Source: Burkholderiales bacterium RIFOXYD12_FULL_59_19 (lineage in GTDB: Bacteria > Pseudomonadota > Gammaproteobacteria > Burkholderiales > Burkholderiaceae_C). From it: a DNA stretch of 64,000 bases. Positions 18,300 through 27,276 of this stretch are shown in pieces. A model generated the notes under the pieces. It did no database searches and was not told the origin of the DNA. It saw only the letters and a program-made list of their open reading frames with translations. The DNA lies in NCBI GenBank assembly GCA_001771065.1, contig MESQ01000017.1, forward strand, positions 1 through 64,000. The letters run 5' to 3'. Position 1 is the first letter of the stretch, and each line of letters starts with the position of its first letter. The translations under genes were made by a program, and so were the position numbers.

Positions 18300-20855
18300 A
18301 TGAAGTTGACGAGACGGATTTTCCTTATGGCCTCGGGCCTGACTGCCGGGTCGCTGATGGTGGGTTGTGCGGGAATGTCAGCTGCACCTCTGCACAGCGC
18401 GCTGATTCCCCGCAAGGCCAAACCCAGCAGCCCTGCCATGGGTGACTGGGTTGCCAGCACTTGCCAGGGCTGCACTCAGTGGTGTGCCATCCAGATTTTT
18501 GTGCAGGGCGGCCGCGCCACCCGGGTGCGCGGCAACCCGCTGTCCAAGACCAATCATGGCTATGTTTGCCCGCGCGGTCACTTGATTCCGCAGCAGATGT
18601 ATGACCCGGACCGCATCAAGGTGCCCATGAAGCGTACCAACCCGCTGAAGGGCCGTGGCATTGACCCGAAGTTTGTACCCGTCAGTTGGGACGAAGCGCT
18701 TAATACCGTGGCCGACAAGATGATTGCCTTGCGCACGGCGGGCGAAACGCACAAGCTCATGTACATGCGTGGCCGCTATTCACCGACTTCGACAGAACTG
18801 CTCTATGGCACTTTGCCCAAAATTTTTGGCACCGGCAACTATTTCTCGCACAGTGCCATTTGCGCCGAGGCCGAAAAAATGGGCCCCGGCCTGACGCAGG
18901 GCTTCTTTGGTTACCGTGACTACGACCTGGCCAATACCAATTGTCTGGTGGCTTGGGGCTGTGACCCGCTGGCCTCCAACCGCATGGTGCCCAACACCAT
19001 GAACCGTTTTCCTGACATCGTTAAACGCGGTACTGTGATTGCCGTTGATCCGCGCTTGTCCAACATCGCTGCCAAGGCGCATGAATGGCTGCCGATCAGC
19101 CCCGGAACTGACGGTGCGCTGGCCGGTGCCATTGCACATGTGCTGTTGACCGAAGGCCTGTGGAGCCGCGAGTTTGTGGGAGATTTCAAGGATGGCAAAA
19201 ACCTGTTTGTGGCCGGTAAATCTGTGGATGAAGCGGCTTTTACCGAGAAGGAAACGCACGGGCTGGTGAAATGGTGGAACCTGGAACTCAAGGACCGGAC
19301 ACCCGCCTGGGGCGAAAAAGAATCCCTGATTCCCGCAGCTCAAATTGTGCGTGTGGCCCATGCCATGGGCCGGGCGGCACCCAAGGTGACGGTGTGGATG
19401 GGGCCGGGCGCAGCCATGCACCCGCGCGGTACCTACAGTGCCATGGCCGTGCATGCGCTCAACGGTTTGCTCGGTTCCATCGACGCTGAGGGTGGCGTTT
19501 GGCAGAGCGGCAGTGTGCCAATTGCCAAGTTCCCCAAGTTGGATAAATATGTGGACGAACAGGCCAAGGCCGCCAGCAAGGGCAAGAAGCTTGATGGCCG
19601 TGGTGCCAAGGACATGCCCGCCATGATGGGCGCCAAGCCGGGCAGCGGTGTGGTGACCAACAACGTGGCCAATGGCATGCTGAAAGACCCGGGCGCGGTG
19701 AAGGTGTTCATCTCGTCATGGTCCAATTTCGCCTTTTCGGCCACCGGCACCCAGCGCTGGGAAAAAGCCCTGGCCGCCGTGCCGTTCTTTGTGCACATGG
19801 TGCCCAATGCCTCTGAGATGACGATGTTTGCCGACATCGTGCTGCCATCAACCTTCAACTCGGCTGAGGGGTGGTCGATTGTTACCAACATGGGCAACGG
19901 CCACGCCTACGCGTCGATCCAGCAAGGTGCCGTCAAACGCCTCTGGGATGTCAAGCAGGAAGAAACCGAAGTGATGTGGCTGCTGGCCGAAAAGCTCAAG
20001 GCCAGGGGTTTTGCCAACCTGTTCGACTATTACGCCAAGGAGTTCAAAGATCCGGAAACCGGCAAGGCACCGACCACCGCGCTTGAATTCTCGGAGATTG
20101 CAGCCAAGATGACCAGTGCACCACTGTGGATGGCCAAGGAGCCACTCAAGGGTGATGCCCCCATCAGCGGTTGGGCCGACTTCAAAAAGAAGGGTATGTT
20201 CAGCGGCCCCAAATACACGCTCAAAAAGGGCTGGGGTGGCAAGTTCAACACGCCGACCAAGAAGTTTGAGTTTTACAGCGAGTCGCTTAAAAAAGGCCTG
20301 CTGGAACACGCCAAGAAGTACGAGACCAGCGTCGACGACATCCTGACGGTGAGCGGCTACATGGCGCGCGGCGAAGTGGCCTTTGTACCGCATTATGAAA
20401 CCGTCAAACGCCATGGCAGCATGGTGGACTTCCCGCTGACCTTTATTGACTACAAGTCGCGGCTGAATCGTGAGGGTCGATCGCAAAACGTGCCTTGGTA
20501 CCAGGAGTTCAAGAAGGTCGATCCGGGTGACGTGTCCTGGGGCGACGTGGTCAAGATGAACCCGCTTGATGGGGCCAAATTGGGCCTGAAGAACGGTGAC
20601 AACGTGACCATCACATCCATCACCGGCACGATCAGTTGCCAGCTCAAGTTGTGGGAGGGGGTGCGCCCCGGTACCGTGGCCAAGTGCTTCGGTCAGGGTC
20701 ACTGGGCTTATGGTCGGGTGGCAGCCAAAGACTTTGCCAAGGCGATCCCCAGAGGCGGGAACAACAACGAGATCCTGGTCGATGACTATGACCGGCTGAG
20801 CGGAGCCACCGCCCGCAATGGCGGCTTTACCGGTGTGCGGATTCAGAAGGCCTGA
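18300..20855 (+). CDS. arrA: Molybdopterin oxidoreductase, ArrA-type (probable respiratory arsenate reductase, catalytic subunit)
   Basis: 851 aa. Twin-arginine signal (TRRIFLM) followed by a lipobox-like LMVGC. The 4Fe-4S site is C-x2-C-x3-C-x27-C (CQGCTQWC ... CPRG). The active site carries RGRYS (residues 157-161), SHSAICAEAEK with the presumed Mo ligand Cys188, and GYRDYDL. These match, as I recall them, the Arg/Tyr/His/Cys/Lys/Tyr arsenate-site residues of ArrA; ArxA arsenite oxidases carry GRGWG instead of RGRY. Length fits ArrA. The start is set by AGGAG at 18289. Acts in the periplasm with the Fe-S subunit encoded next. Other oxyanions (antimonate, selenate, polysulfide) cannot be excluded. 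Confidence 0.75.
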   Translation: MKLTRRIFLMASGLTAGSLMVGCAGMSAAPLHSALIPRKAKPSSPAMGDWVASTCQGCTQWCAIQIFVQGGRATRVRGNPLSKTNHGYVCPRGHLIPQQMYDPDRIKVPMKRTNPLKGRGIDPKFVPVSWDEALNTVADKMIALRTAGETHKLMYMRGRYSPTSTELLYGTLPKIFGTGNYFSHSAICAEAEKMGPGLTQGFFGYRDYDLANTNCLVAWGCDPLASNRMVPNTMNRFPDIVKRGTVIAVDPRLSNIAAKAHEWLPISPGTDGALAGAIAHVLLTEGLWSREFVGDFKDGKNLFVAGKSVDEAAFTEKETHGLVKWWNLELKDRTPAWGEKESLIPAAQIVRVAHAMGRAAPKVTVWMGPGAAMHPRGTYSAMAVHALNGLLGSIDAEGGVWQSGSVPIAKFPKLDKYVDEQAKAASKGKKLDGRGAKDMPAMMGAKPGSGVVTNNVANGMLKDPGAVKVFISSWSNFAFSATGTQRWEKALAAVPFFVHMVPNASEMTMFADIVLPSTFNSAEGWSIVTNMGNGHAYASIQQGAVKRLWDVKQEETEVMWLLAEKLKARGFANLFDYYAKEFKDPETGKAPTTALEFSEIAAKMTSAPLWMAKEPLKGDAPISGWADFKKKGMFSGPKYTLKKGWGGKFNTPTKKFEFYSESLKKGLLEHAKKYETSVDDILTVSGYMARGEVAFVPHYETVKRHGSMVDFPLTFIDYKSRLNREGRSQNVPWYQEFKKVDPGDVSWGDVVKMNPLDGAKLGLKNGDNVTITSITGTISCQLKLWEGVRPGTVAKCFGQGHWAYGRVAAKDFAKAIPRGGNNNEILVDDYDRLSGATARNGGFTGVRIQKA

Positions 20856-20883
20856 TCGCCGAGCAACAATTTAGGAGCAAATC

Positions 20884-21681
20884 ATGTCAAGACTTGGAAT
20901 GGTCATCGACCTCGCAAAATGCAACGGCTGCGGCGCTTGCGCCTTTGCCTGCAAGACCGAAAACAACACCCGTGACCGCGTGAATGGACAAAGTTTCAAT
21001 TGGGCCGATTTCCTGATGTACACCGAAGGCACGTTTCCCAACACGAAGCACTTTGTGATGCCGGTGCTGTGTAATCACTGTAGTGATGCACCTTGCGTCA
21101 CGAAGTGCCCGGGCAATCCGGAAAAAGCAGGTCCGGGCAACCCCTACAAGGCACTGTACAAGACGCCCGAGGGCATTACCATGCACAACCCCGATTTGTG
21201 TGTCGGCTGCCGGGAATGCCAGACCAACTGTCCATATAGCCACGAGAAGCTCGACGCATCGAGCCTGGACGGTGGCAGCTACAGCGTCATCAGCTTTAAC
21301 GCCATGGACGAACACACCCAACCGCGTTGGGCCGATAAAACGTCTGCCATCCCGGGTTGCACCGCTTCCGGTGCCGAAGTTTCGGCGTTGGCCGGTGCCA
21401 TGCCGCCGATGTTGAACGCCTGGAAGGGCGGCGACCTGCAACCGGTGCGGCAGGATGATGTGGTCGAGAAGTGCACCTTCTGCTACCACCGCGTGCTCAA
21501 CGGCCTGCAGCCAGCCTGTGTGGAGGTGTGCCCTGCCAAAGCGCGTATCTTTGGTGACCAGGATGACCCGAATACAGAAATTGCGCAAATCCTGAAGATG
21601 GAGAAATCATTCCGCCTGCAGGAAGAAAAGGGCACAAAACCCAATGTACATTACATTGGAAAGTACAGTCCTCGCGCATGA
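20884..21681 (+). CDS. arrB: Iron-sulfur electron-transfer subunit (ArrB-like)
   Basis: 265-aa DMSO-reductase-type ferredoxin subunit. Four cysteine groups for [4Fe-4S] clusters are visible: CNGCGACAFAC near the start, CNHCSDAPC with CP, CVGCRECQTNC, and CTFCYHR with CVEVC. It starts 28 bases after arrA with GGAG at the right distance. It would carry electrons between the molybdenum subunit and the cytochromes encoded downstream. No Tat signal, so it is expected to be exported together with ArrA. Confidence 0.85.
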   Translation: MSRLGMVIDLAKCNGCGACAFACKTENNTRDRVNGQSFNWADFLMYTEGTFPNTKHFVMPVLCNHCSDAPCVTKCPGNPEKAGPGNPYKALYKTPEGITMHNPDLCVGCRECQTNCPYSHEKLDASSLDGGSYSVISFNAMDEHTQPRWADKTSAIPGCTASGAEVSALAGAMPPMLNAWKGGDLQPVRQDDVVEKCTFCYHRVLNGLQPACVEVCPAKARIFGDQDDPNTEIAQILKMEKSFRLQEEKGTKPNVHYIGKYSPRA

Positions 21682-21749
21682 TGGGTCTGACTTCAGTTGC
21701 CATGGGAGCCAGCTTGATGGCTCCCCCTTTTTGTGCCCAAGGAGAACCC

Positions 21750-22427
21750 ATGTCCGAATTCGCGCCTGATAAAGCCAGTGCAAGAGAGGACTTGTTTCGG
21801 TTTTTGTCCGCTTGTTTCTACGAACCAGCACCGGAGTTTGCAGAGGAAAAGTTGTTTGACTCCATCAGGCTGGCTGCCAACACGGTGCACCCGGATCTTG
21901 CCGAGCCGGCTCGCCGACTGGGGGAGGCGTTTGTCGCGCAGGACCTGCAGTCCTTGCTGGTGGACTACACGCGGCTTTTTCTTGGCCCCATTGAAGCGCT
22001 TGCCAGTCCATACGGCGCGTCCTGGTTGAATCTGCCAACTGTGACCGATGACAATCCACCCCCGGCTGTTCTGGCGTTGTACAGCGCAGGTGGTTTTGAG
22101 ATTGATCCTGAGTTCCGGGAATTGCCTGACCATGTGGCCGTGGAATTGGAGTTTTTGTACCTGCTCACGTTTAACAGCAACCGGGCTCAGGCTGCCGACA
22201 AAGCTGATGAACTGGCCGACCTGGACCTGCTGCGAAGTCGTTTTCTTGGCGAACATCTGGGCGTCTGGATAGGGCCTTTTGCCGCTGCGATCAAACAGGG
22301 CGCAGCAACCGTTTTTTATCGTGAATTGGCCGAATTCACGGAACGATTCCTCCAGTTCGAATCTGTATCGGTTGATCTATGTCAATCACGTTTGAACGCA
22401 TCGGTCGCTAGAATCAAGCCCAATTAA
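21750..22427 (+). CDS. TorD/DmsD-family molybdoenzyme chaperone
   Basis: 225-aa all-helical cytoplasmic chaperone of the TorD family (ArrD/ArxD role). It has the family segment around YTRLFLGP...ASPYGASW and the C-terminal PDHVAVELEFLYLL pattern. It binds the Tat signal of the molybdoenzyme and assists cofactor insertion. The Met at 21750 is preceded by AAGGAG; an upstream in-frame Met at 21678 overlapping the arrB stop is unlikely to be the main start. Confidence 0.85.
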   Translation: MSEFAPDKASAREDLFRFLSACFYEPAPEFAEEKLFDSIRLAANTVHPDLAEPARRLGEAFVAQDLQSLLVDYTRLFLGPIEALASPYGASWLNLPTVTDDNPPPAVLALYSAGGFEIDPEFRELPDHVAVELEFLYLLTFNSNRAQAADKADELADLDLLRSRFLGEHLGVWIGPFAAAIKQGAATVFYRELAEFTERFLQFESVSVDLCQSRLNASVARIKPN

Positions 22428-22482
22428 GTACTTTTTCGAAATATTTTTTGCGTGTTATCCATTTCACCTCAGGAGTTAAACA

Positions 22483-22827
22483 ATGTTCAAATCCTCTCTC
22501 GCCCTCGCCAGTGCATCCGCTGTGCTGGCTTTTGCTTGCCTGACACCCGCGCACGCTGCGCCGGACGAAGACGCAGCAAAAGCCTTGATGAAAGCCAACG
22601 ACTGCACCAAATGTCATGCACCAGCCAAGACCAAAAAAGGCCCATCATTGAAGAAAATTGCCGAGAAGTACAAAGGCAAGGCTGATGCTCAGGACAAGCT
22701 TGTGACCAACTTCACGACAGCCCCCATGGTCAAACTGGCCGATGGCACCGAAGAGAAACACAAAGTCATCGACAGCAAAGACGCCAAAGAACTGAAAAAC
22801 CTGGCCGACTGGATTCTGACTCAATAA
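22483..22827 (+). CDS. Periplasmic monoheme cytochrome c
   Basis: 114 aa with signal peptide (cleavage near AHAAPDE), one heme motif CTKCH, and a Met in the C-terminal half (TTAPMVKL) that may be the axial ligand. Small class I type cytochrome. Positioned between the chaperone and the multiheme protein, so it probably shuttles electrons between the membrane cytochrome and the reductase. Confidence 0.85.
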   Translation: MFKSSLALASASAVLAFACLTPAHAAPDEDAAKALMKANDCTKCHAPAKTKKGPSLKKIAEKYKGKADAQDKLVTNFTTAPMVKLADGTEEKHKVIDSKDAKELKNLADWILTQ

Positions 22828-22852
22828 TCTAGCGATGATTTCGGCAAGCTCG

Positions 22853-22885
22853 TGGCCACTGTCCTTACAGACCGTGGCCATTTTC
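22853..22885 (+). terminator. Weak terminator or attenuator inside the operon
   Basis: Stem TGGCCAC / GTGGCCA with a 14-base loop followed by TTTTCATTT, placed between the cytochrome c gene and the multiheme gene. It may lower expression of the distal genes or stabilise the upstream RNA end. Confidence 0.5.
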
Positions 22886-22907
22886 ATTTGTTAATCGGTA
22901 TTGAATC

Positions 22908-24929
22908 ATGCGACTCAAATCCTCACTTCTTTTAGGCGGGTTGGTCTGGCTGCTGGCCACCTGCCTGAGCTTGTCGGCGCTGGCGGCCAGCCCGGTGGCT
23001 GAAGCTGCTCCCGTCCAGCTTGACAACGCGACTTGCCTGAGCTGCCACAATGGCAAAAAGGACAAACTTGAAGTGCCCGGAAGCGACGGTGAGGCACGTG
23101 AGCTGCGTGCTGTCATGCCGGACAAATTTGGTCAAAGTGTCCATGCCAAGATGACCTGTGTGGCCTGCCACGCCGACATCAAGGACAACGCCGAAAATGC
23201 CAATGCCAATGCCAATGCCCATGCCAAAGACCCGGCGCTGAAACTCGCCAAGGTCGATTGCGCAGGCTGTCACCAGCAACTGTGGGACGACGCCCAAAAG
23301 GCGGGCACCGCCCAGACCGGGTCGCGGCTTGAACTGGTGGTCAAAAATATCGACGCTTACAAAGCCTCGTTCCATGCCCGGCCCAATGCGGACGATCCCA
23401 CCCTCCCGAATGCCTCATGCGACAACTGCCACGACACGCACAGCTTCAATGTGCCTGCCAAGAAGACGCCGGAGTATGACCAATGGCGCTTGGGCATTGC
23501 CACCAACTGTGGCAGTTGCCACGAGGACCAGCTTGACTCTTATTCCGGCTCGGTTCACGGCCAGGAAGTCCTGGAAAAGAAAAATGTCAAGGCTGCCGTT
23601 TGTACCGACTGCCATTCCTCACACGCCATCACCAGTTCAAGCACTGACCCTTTCAAACTGGCGGTCACAGACCAATGCGGTTCCTGCCACGAGGAAAGCC
23701 TGAAAACCTACATGGGCACCTACCATGGTCAGATCAGCACGCTCGGTTATGCGTACACGGCCAAGTGTTATGACTGCCACGGGAGTCACAAGATATTGAG
23801 GGCTGACGACCCGAAATCCATGGTGAACGCCAATAACCGGCTGAAAACCTGTCAGTCCTGCCACAGCGGCAAGAAAGACCTGGCACTGGCGCCTGACGGT
23901 TTTGTCACTTACCAGCCCCATGGTCACGCAAGCGACTTCGACAAATACCCCCAGATTTGGGTGGCCTGGCAAATCATGCTGCAGTTGCTGGTGGGCACTT
24001 TTGGCTTCTTCTGGCTGCATACCCTGCTGTGGTTCTACCGTGAATTCAAGGAACGCAAGCAAACCAGCCACCATCGCCGTATCACGGCCGAAGCCTTGCC
24101 TGAAAACCTTAAGGGCAAGCACGTCAGACGCTTCAGCCGCACCTGGCGCATTGCACACATCACTTTTGCCCTTAGCTTGATGGTGTTGACACTGACCGGC
24201 ATGCCGTTGTTCTACCCGGATGTGGCCTGGGCGCCAGCCATCATGACGGCACTGGGTGGGCCGCACACGGCGGGCCTTATCCACCGCACCGCCGCAGTGA
24301 TTTTTGCTGGCGTGTTCTTATGGCACCTGTTCTACGTCGGCATCCGACTGGCGCGCGACTGGAAAAACTTCAATATCTTTGGCCCGAATTCGCTGGTTCC
24401 CAACCTGCAGGACGGCAAAGACATGATCGCCATGTTCAAGTGGTTCTTCGGCATGGGCCCGCGTCCCAAGTTTGACCGCTGGACCTACTGGGAAAAGTTT
24501 GACTACTGGGCTCCGTTCTGGGGGGTGACCATCATTGGTGTGAGTGGCCTGATGATGTGGCTTCCCAACTTCTTCGGCGCCTTCCTGCCGGGCTGGGTGT
24601 TCAACGTGGCGGCCATCTTCCATGCTGAAGAAGCGTTCCTGGCGGTGGTGTTCCTGTTCACTGTGCACTTTTTCAACAACCACTTCCGGCCAGATAAATT
24701 CCCGCTGGGCGAGGTGATGTTTATCGGCACCTTCTCGATTGAAGAGTTTAAGCACGACCACGCGGTGGAATATGAACGGCTGGTGGCCACTGGCGAACTG
24801 GAGAAATACCTGGTGGACGCACCCTCAGCGTTCAAGTTCAAAGCCTCGAAGGTGCTGGGTTTTGTGCTGATCACCATCGGTCTGACCCTGCTGACGCTGG
24901 TCGGAATAGGCTTCTTCACGACGGTCTGA
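22908..24929 (+). CDS. Nine-heme cytochrome c fused to a cytochrome b561-type membrane domain
   Basis: 673 aa. A signal peptide is followed by nine CxxCH heme motifs between residues about 40 and 330. Then comes a membrane region of five or six helices with conserved His residues (RIAHITF, LIHRTAA, LWHLFY, FHAEEAF), as in formate dehydrogenase gamma/hydrogenase cytochrome b subunits. A short tandem repeat in the DNA at about 23195-23218 encodes NANANANAHA. Expected role: quinol oxidation in the membrane and electron delivery to the periplasmic reductase, replacing CymA or an NrfD-type subunit. Confidence 0.85.
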   Translation: MRLKSSLLLGGLVWLLATCLSLSALAASPVAEAAPVQLDNATCLSCHNGKKDKLEVPGSDGEARELRAVMPDKFGQSVHAKMTCVACHADIKDNAENANANANAHAKDPALKLAKVDCAGCHQQLWDDAQKAGTAQTGSRLELVVKNIDAYKASFHARPNADDPTLPNASCDNCHDTHSFNVPAKKTPEYDQWRLGIATNCGSCHEDQLDSYSGSVHGQEVLEKKNVKAAVCTDCHSSHAITSSSTDPFKLAVTDQCGSCHEESLKTYMGTYHGQISTLGYAYTAKCYDCHGSHKILRADDPKSMVNANNRLKTCQSCHSGKKDLALAPDGFVTYQPHGHASDFDKYPQIWVAWQIMLQLLVGTFGFFWLHTLLWFYREFKERKQTSHHRRITAEALPENLKGKHVRRFSRTWRIAHITFALSLMVLTLTGMPLFYPDVAWAPAIMTALGGPHTAGLIHRTAAVIFAGVFLWHLFYVGIRLARDWKNFNIFGPNSLVPNLQDGKDMIAMFKWFFGMGPRPKFDRWTYWEKFDYWAPFWGVTIIGVSGLMMWLPNFFGAFLPGWVFNVAAIFHAEEAFLAVVFLFTVHFFNNHFRPDKFPLGEVMFIGTFSIEEFKHDHAVEYERLVATGELEKYLVDAPSAFKFKASKVLGFVLITIGLTLLTLVGIGFFTTV

Positions 24930-24931
24930 AA

Positions 24932-25450
24932 ATGAAAATGTTTGGCATTGCCGGACATTCCGGCATGGGCAAGACCACACTGCTGGAACGCTTGGTGCCT
25001 GCAATCGCAGCAAGTGGTCTGGTGGTGTCCCTGATCAAGCACAGCCACAAAAATATCGACATCGACCGCCCGGGCAAGGACTCTTACCGCCTGCGTGAGT
25101 CGGGCTGCAAGGAGGTGCTGCTGTTGGGTAACGACCGCTGGGCCTTGATGCACGAATTGCGCGGTGCGCCAGAGCCATCCCTAGACTATCTGCTTGACCG
25201 TATGCAGCACTGCGATCTGGTGCTGATTGAAGGCTTCAAGAATGGTAATTTTCCCAAGCTGGAAGTGTGGCGAGCCTCTGAAAACAAAGACACACTCTGG
25301 CCCGACTGGCCCGACATTGTGGCCATTGCCAGCGACACGCCGCCTGATTCACCAGCTCAGGCTGCTGTGACACCGGGCTTGGCCCATCTGGACTTGTCCG
25401 ATATGCCATCCATTGCGGAATTTGTGGTGGCACACGCCCATGAGCGTTGA
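24932..25450 (+). CDS. mobB: Molybdopterin-guanine dinucleotide biosynthesis protein MobB
   Basis: 172-aa P-loop GTPase (GHSGMGKTTLLE) with the family segments IKHSHK and LIEGFKNG. It assists formation of the Mo-bis-MGD cofactor used by DMSO-reductase-family enzymes such as the arrA product. It follows the multiheme gene by two bases, and is the last gene of the operon. Confidence 0.93.
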   Translation: MKMFGIAGHSGMGKTTLLERLVPAIAASGLVVSLIKHSHKNIDIDRPGKDSYRLRESGCKEVLLLGNDRWALMHELRGAPEPSLDYLLDRMQHCDLVLIEGFKNGNFPKLEVWRASENKDTLWPDWPDIVAIASDTPPDSPAQAAVTPGLAHLDLSDMPSIAEFVVAHAHER

Positions 25451-25480
25451 GACCCGCTAGCTCGCGGGTTCATTTTTCTT
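25451..25480 (+). terminator. Rho-independent terminator of the molybdoenzyme operon
   Basis: Stem ACCCGC / GCGGGT with a 6-base loop, followed by TCATTTTTCTT, immediately after mobB. Confidence 0.8.
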
Positions 25481-25647
25481 CACCTTAGCCTTACACAAAA
25501 GTTGGTTTCGTCAACATCGCGTTGACACGTCTGGGCTCAAATTGTGCCTGGGGTAGAACTCGACCCGTACCCCAATGAAGCAAAGCCCTGGGTCAAGTGA
25601 TTGACCTTGCAATTGCTCCTTGACGGGTGGTTGAGCCGGAGAAAAAC

Positions 25648-26337
25648 ATGGCATTGATACAAGCGAAAAACATCACCAAAAACTATACCGTGGGTGACCA
25701 GCAGGTGCCCGCGCTCAGGGGCATCAGCTTCGAGATCGGCGAGGGCGCTTTTGCCGCTTTTGTTGGCCCCTCGGGCAGCGGCAAGTCAACGCTGCTCAAC
25801 CTGATTGGCTGCCTGGATCACCCCAGCGGCGGAACCCTGCTGGTGCATGGTACCGACATCAGCACCCTGTCGCGCAGCGCTGCGGCCACTTTTCGCGGTG
25901 AGCACCTGGGTTTTGTGTTCCAGGACTTCAACCTGGTGCCGGTACTCAGCGCCTATGAAAACATCGAGTACCCGCTGTTGATGGTGCGTGGTTGGAGTGA
26001 TGCCAAGCGGCGCGAGCAGGTCAACCGGATGATTGCCGCCGTCGACATGACCGAGCATGCCCACAAACGGCCGGACCAACTCTCGGGCGGTCAAAAGCAA
26101 CGTGTGGCCGTGGCTCGGGCCTTGGTCGGTGAGCCCAAGCTGGTGCTGGCCGACGAGCCCACCGCCAACCTTGACCACGACACCGCCTACAAGGTGCTGA
26201 ACCTGATGAAGGCCATGCGCGACGACTTTGGCACCAGTTTTATTTTTTCTACCCACGACGCCAAAATCATGCATGAAGCCGAACAAATATTCACGCTTGA
26301 AGACGGTCGCCTGCTGACCCAAGGAGTCGCCGCATGA
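25648..26337 (+). CDS. ABC transporter ATPase (LolD/MacB type)
   Basis: 229 aa. Walker A GPSGSGKST, signature LSGGQKQR, Walker B LVLADEPT and H-loop STHD are all present. The N-terminal part with a Q-loop in FVFQDFNLVPVLSAYEN is typical of FtsE/LolD/MacB ATPases. The Met at 25648 has GGAGAA upstream. It overlaps the permease gene (ATGA) and would energise it; the substrate is unknown. Confidence 0.93.
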   Translation: MALIQAKNITKNYTVGDQQVPALRGISFEIGEGAFAAFVGPSGSGKSTLLNLIGCLDHPSGGTLLVHGTDISTLSRSAAATFRGEHLGFVFQDFNLVPVLSAYENIEYPLLMVRGWSDAKRREQVNRMIAAVDMTEHAHKRPDQLSGGQKQRVAVARALVGEPKLVLADEPTANLDHDTAYKVLNLMKAMRDDFGTSFIFSTHDAKIMHEAEQIFTLEDGRLLTQGVAA

Positions 26338-27128
26338 GCTCTACCCTGAAACTGGCGCTGCGTAATTTATTGCGCTACCAGCGTCGCACCCTGCTCACCG
26401 CCTTGCTGATCACGCTGGGGGTGGTGGCGTTGCTGTTGTTTGTGGCGGCCGCCGGGTCCTTCAAACAAACCATGGTGGGGTCGATCACCGACAGCATGCT
26501 GGGCCATTTGCAGGTGCACCGCAAGGGCTACACCGCGTCCATGGACAACCTGCCGCTGACCATGAGCCTGCAGCCCCGCGCGGTTGACATGATTGAAGAA
26601 GCCCTCAAGGCCGACCCTGCCGTGCTGGCCTATTCCAAGCGCGTCAAGCTCGGCGCCATGTTCAGCAACTTTACCGAGAACAGCAGCATCCGCCTGAACG
26701 GCGTGGATGCCACCGCCGAAGACGCCGCCGTGCCGGCGCTGCGCCAACGTATCAGCGAGGGCGACAAGACCGGGCCTCTGGTAGAACCCGGCAAGGTGCT
26801 GGTACCGGCGCTGCTGGCGCGCGGCATGAAGGTCAAGCTGGGAGACTCGGTGGTGCTGGTGGCCACCAACGCGTCGGGCTCGGTCAACGGCAAGACCTTT
26901 GTGGTGGGTGGCATTCTGGAAGGCATTACCGGCCCGGGCGGGCGTGATGGCTACATCGACATCAAAGATGCCCGTGAACTGCTGCGCATGGACAAGGAGG
27001 AGGTGATGGAAGTCGCGGTGCGATTAAAAGACATCGATGCCTTGCCCGCTACCAGCAAGCGTTTGCGTACGGCGCTGGAGACCACCATCCGCAACAAGGA
27101 CGACAAGCCCGCTACTGAAGGGAATTGA
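26334..27128 (+). pseudogene. FtsX/MacB-type ABC permease, interrupted by the prophage
   Basis: 264 aa read here against about 400 for the family. Present: the N-terminal transmembrane helix (TALLITLGVVALLLFVAAAG) and the large periplasmic MacB-PCD-like domain. Missing: the C-terminal three-helix FtsX domain. The frame ends shortly after the point where prophage sequence begins, so the other half should lie beyond the right end of the prophage, outside the window. Confidence 0.8.
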
Positions 27129-27276
27129 GATATTCAAAGAGAAAACGGCGCGATAAATCGGGATTTAAGGGGATTGGGCTGGATAAAACGGGACGTGTTT
27201 TTGAAATAAGTTTTTCTGTGGCGAAATAGAACCGACCACGCGATTTTCACCTTTATTCGGCGGCTGATAAAGTCGG
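27126..27276. other. Prophage left terminal region with transposase-site-like repeats
   Basis: Non-coding stretch between the host gene break and the first prophage gene. It begins TGAGATATTC and contains three related motifs: GAGAAAACGGCG (27139), GATAAATCGGGA (27152) and GATAAAACGGGA (27182). The latter two are exactly 30 bases apart. The arrangement resembles multiple MuA-type end-binding sites. A further GATAAAGTCGG lies at about 27265. Confidence 0.55.

Noticed and set aside
18300..20855. Assignment as ArxA arsenite oxidase or TtrA tetrathionate reductase
   Set aside because: RGRY instead of the GRGWG motif recalled for ArxA, and the length and Fe-S spacing fit ArrA better than TtrA; still only a sequence-based preference.
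23195..23218. Tandem AATGCC units considered as a regulatory or CRISPR-like repeat
   Set aside because: Only four 6-base units within a coding frame, encoding Asn-Ala pairs; no spacers.
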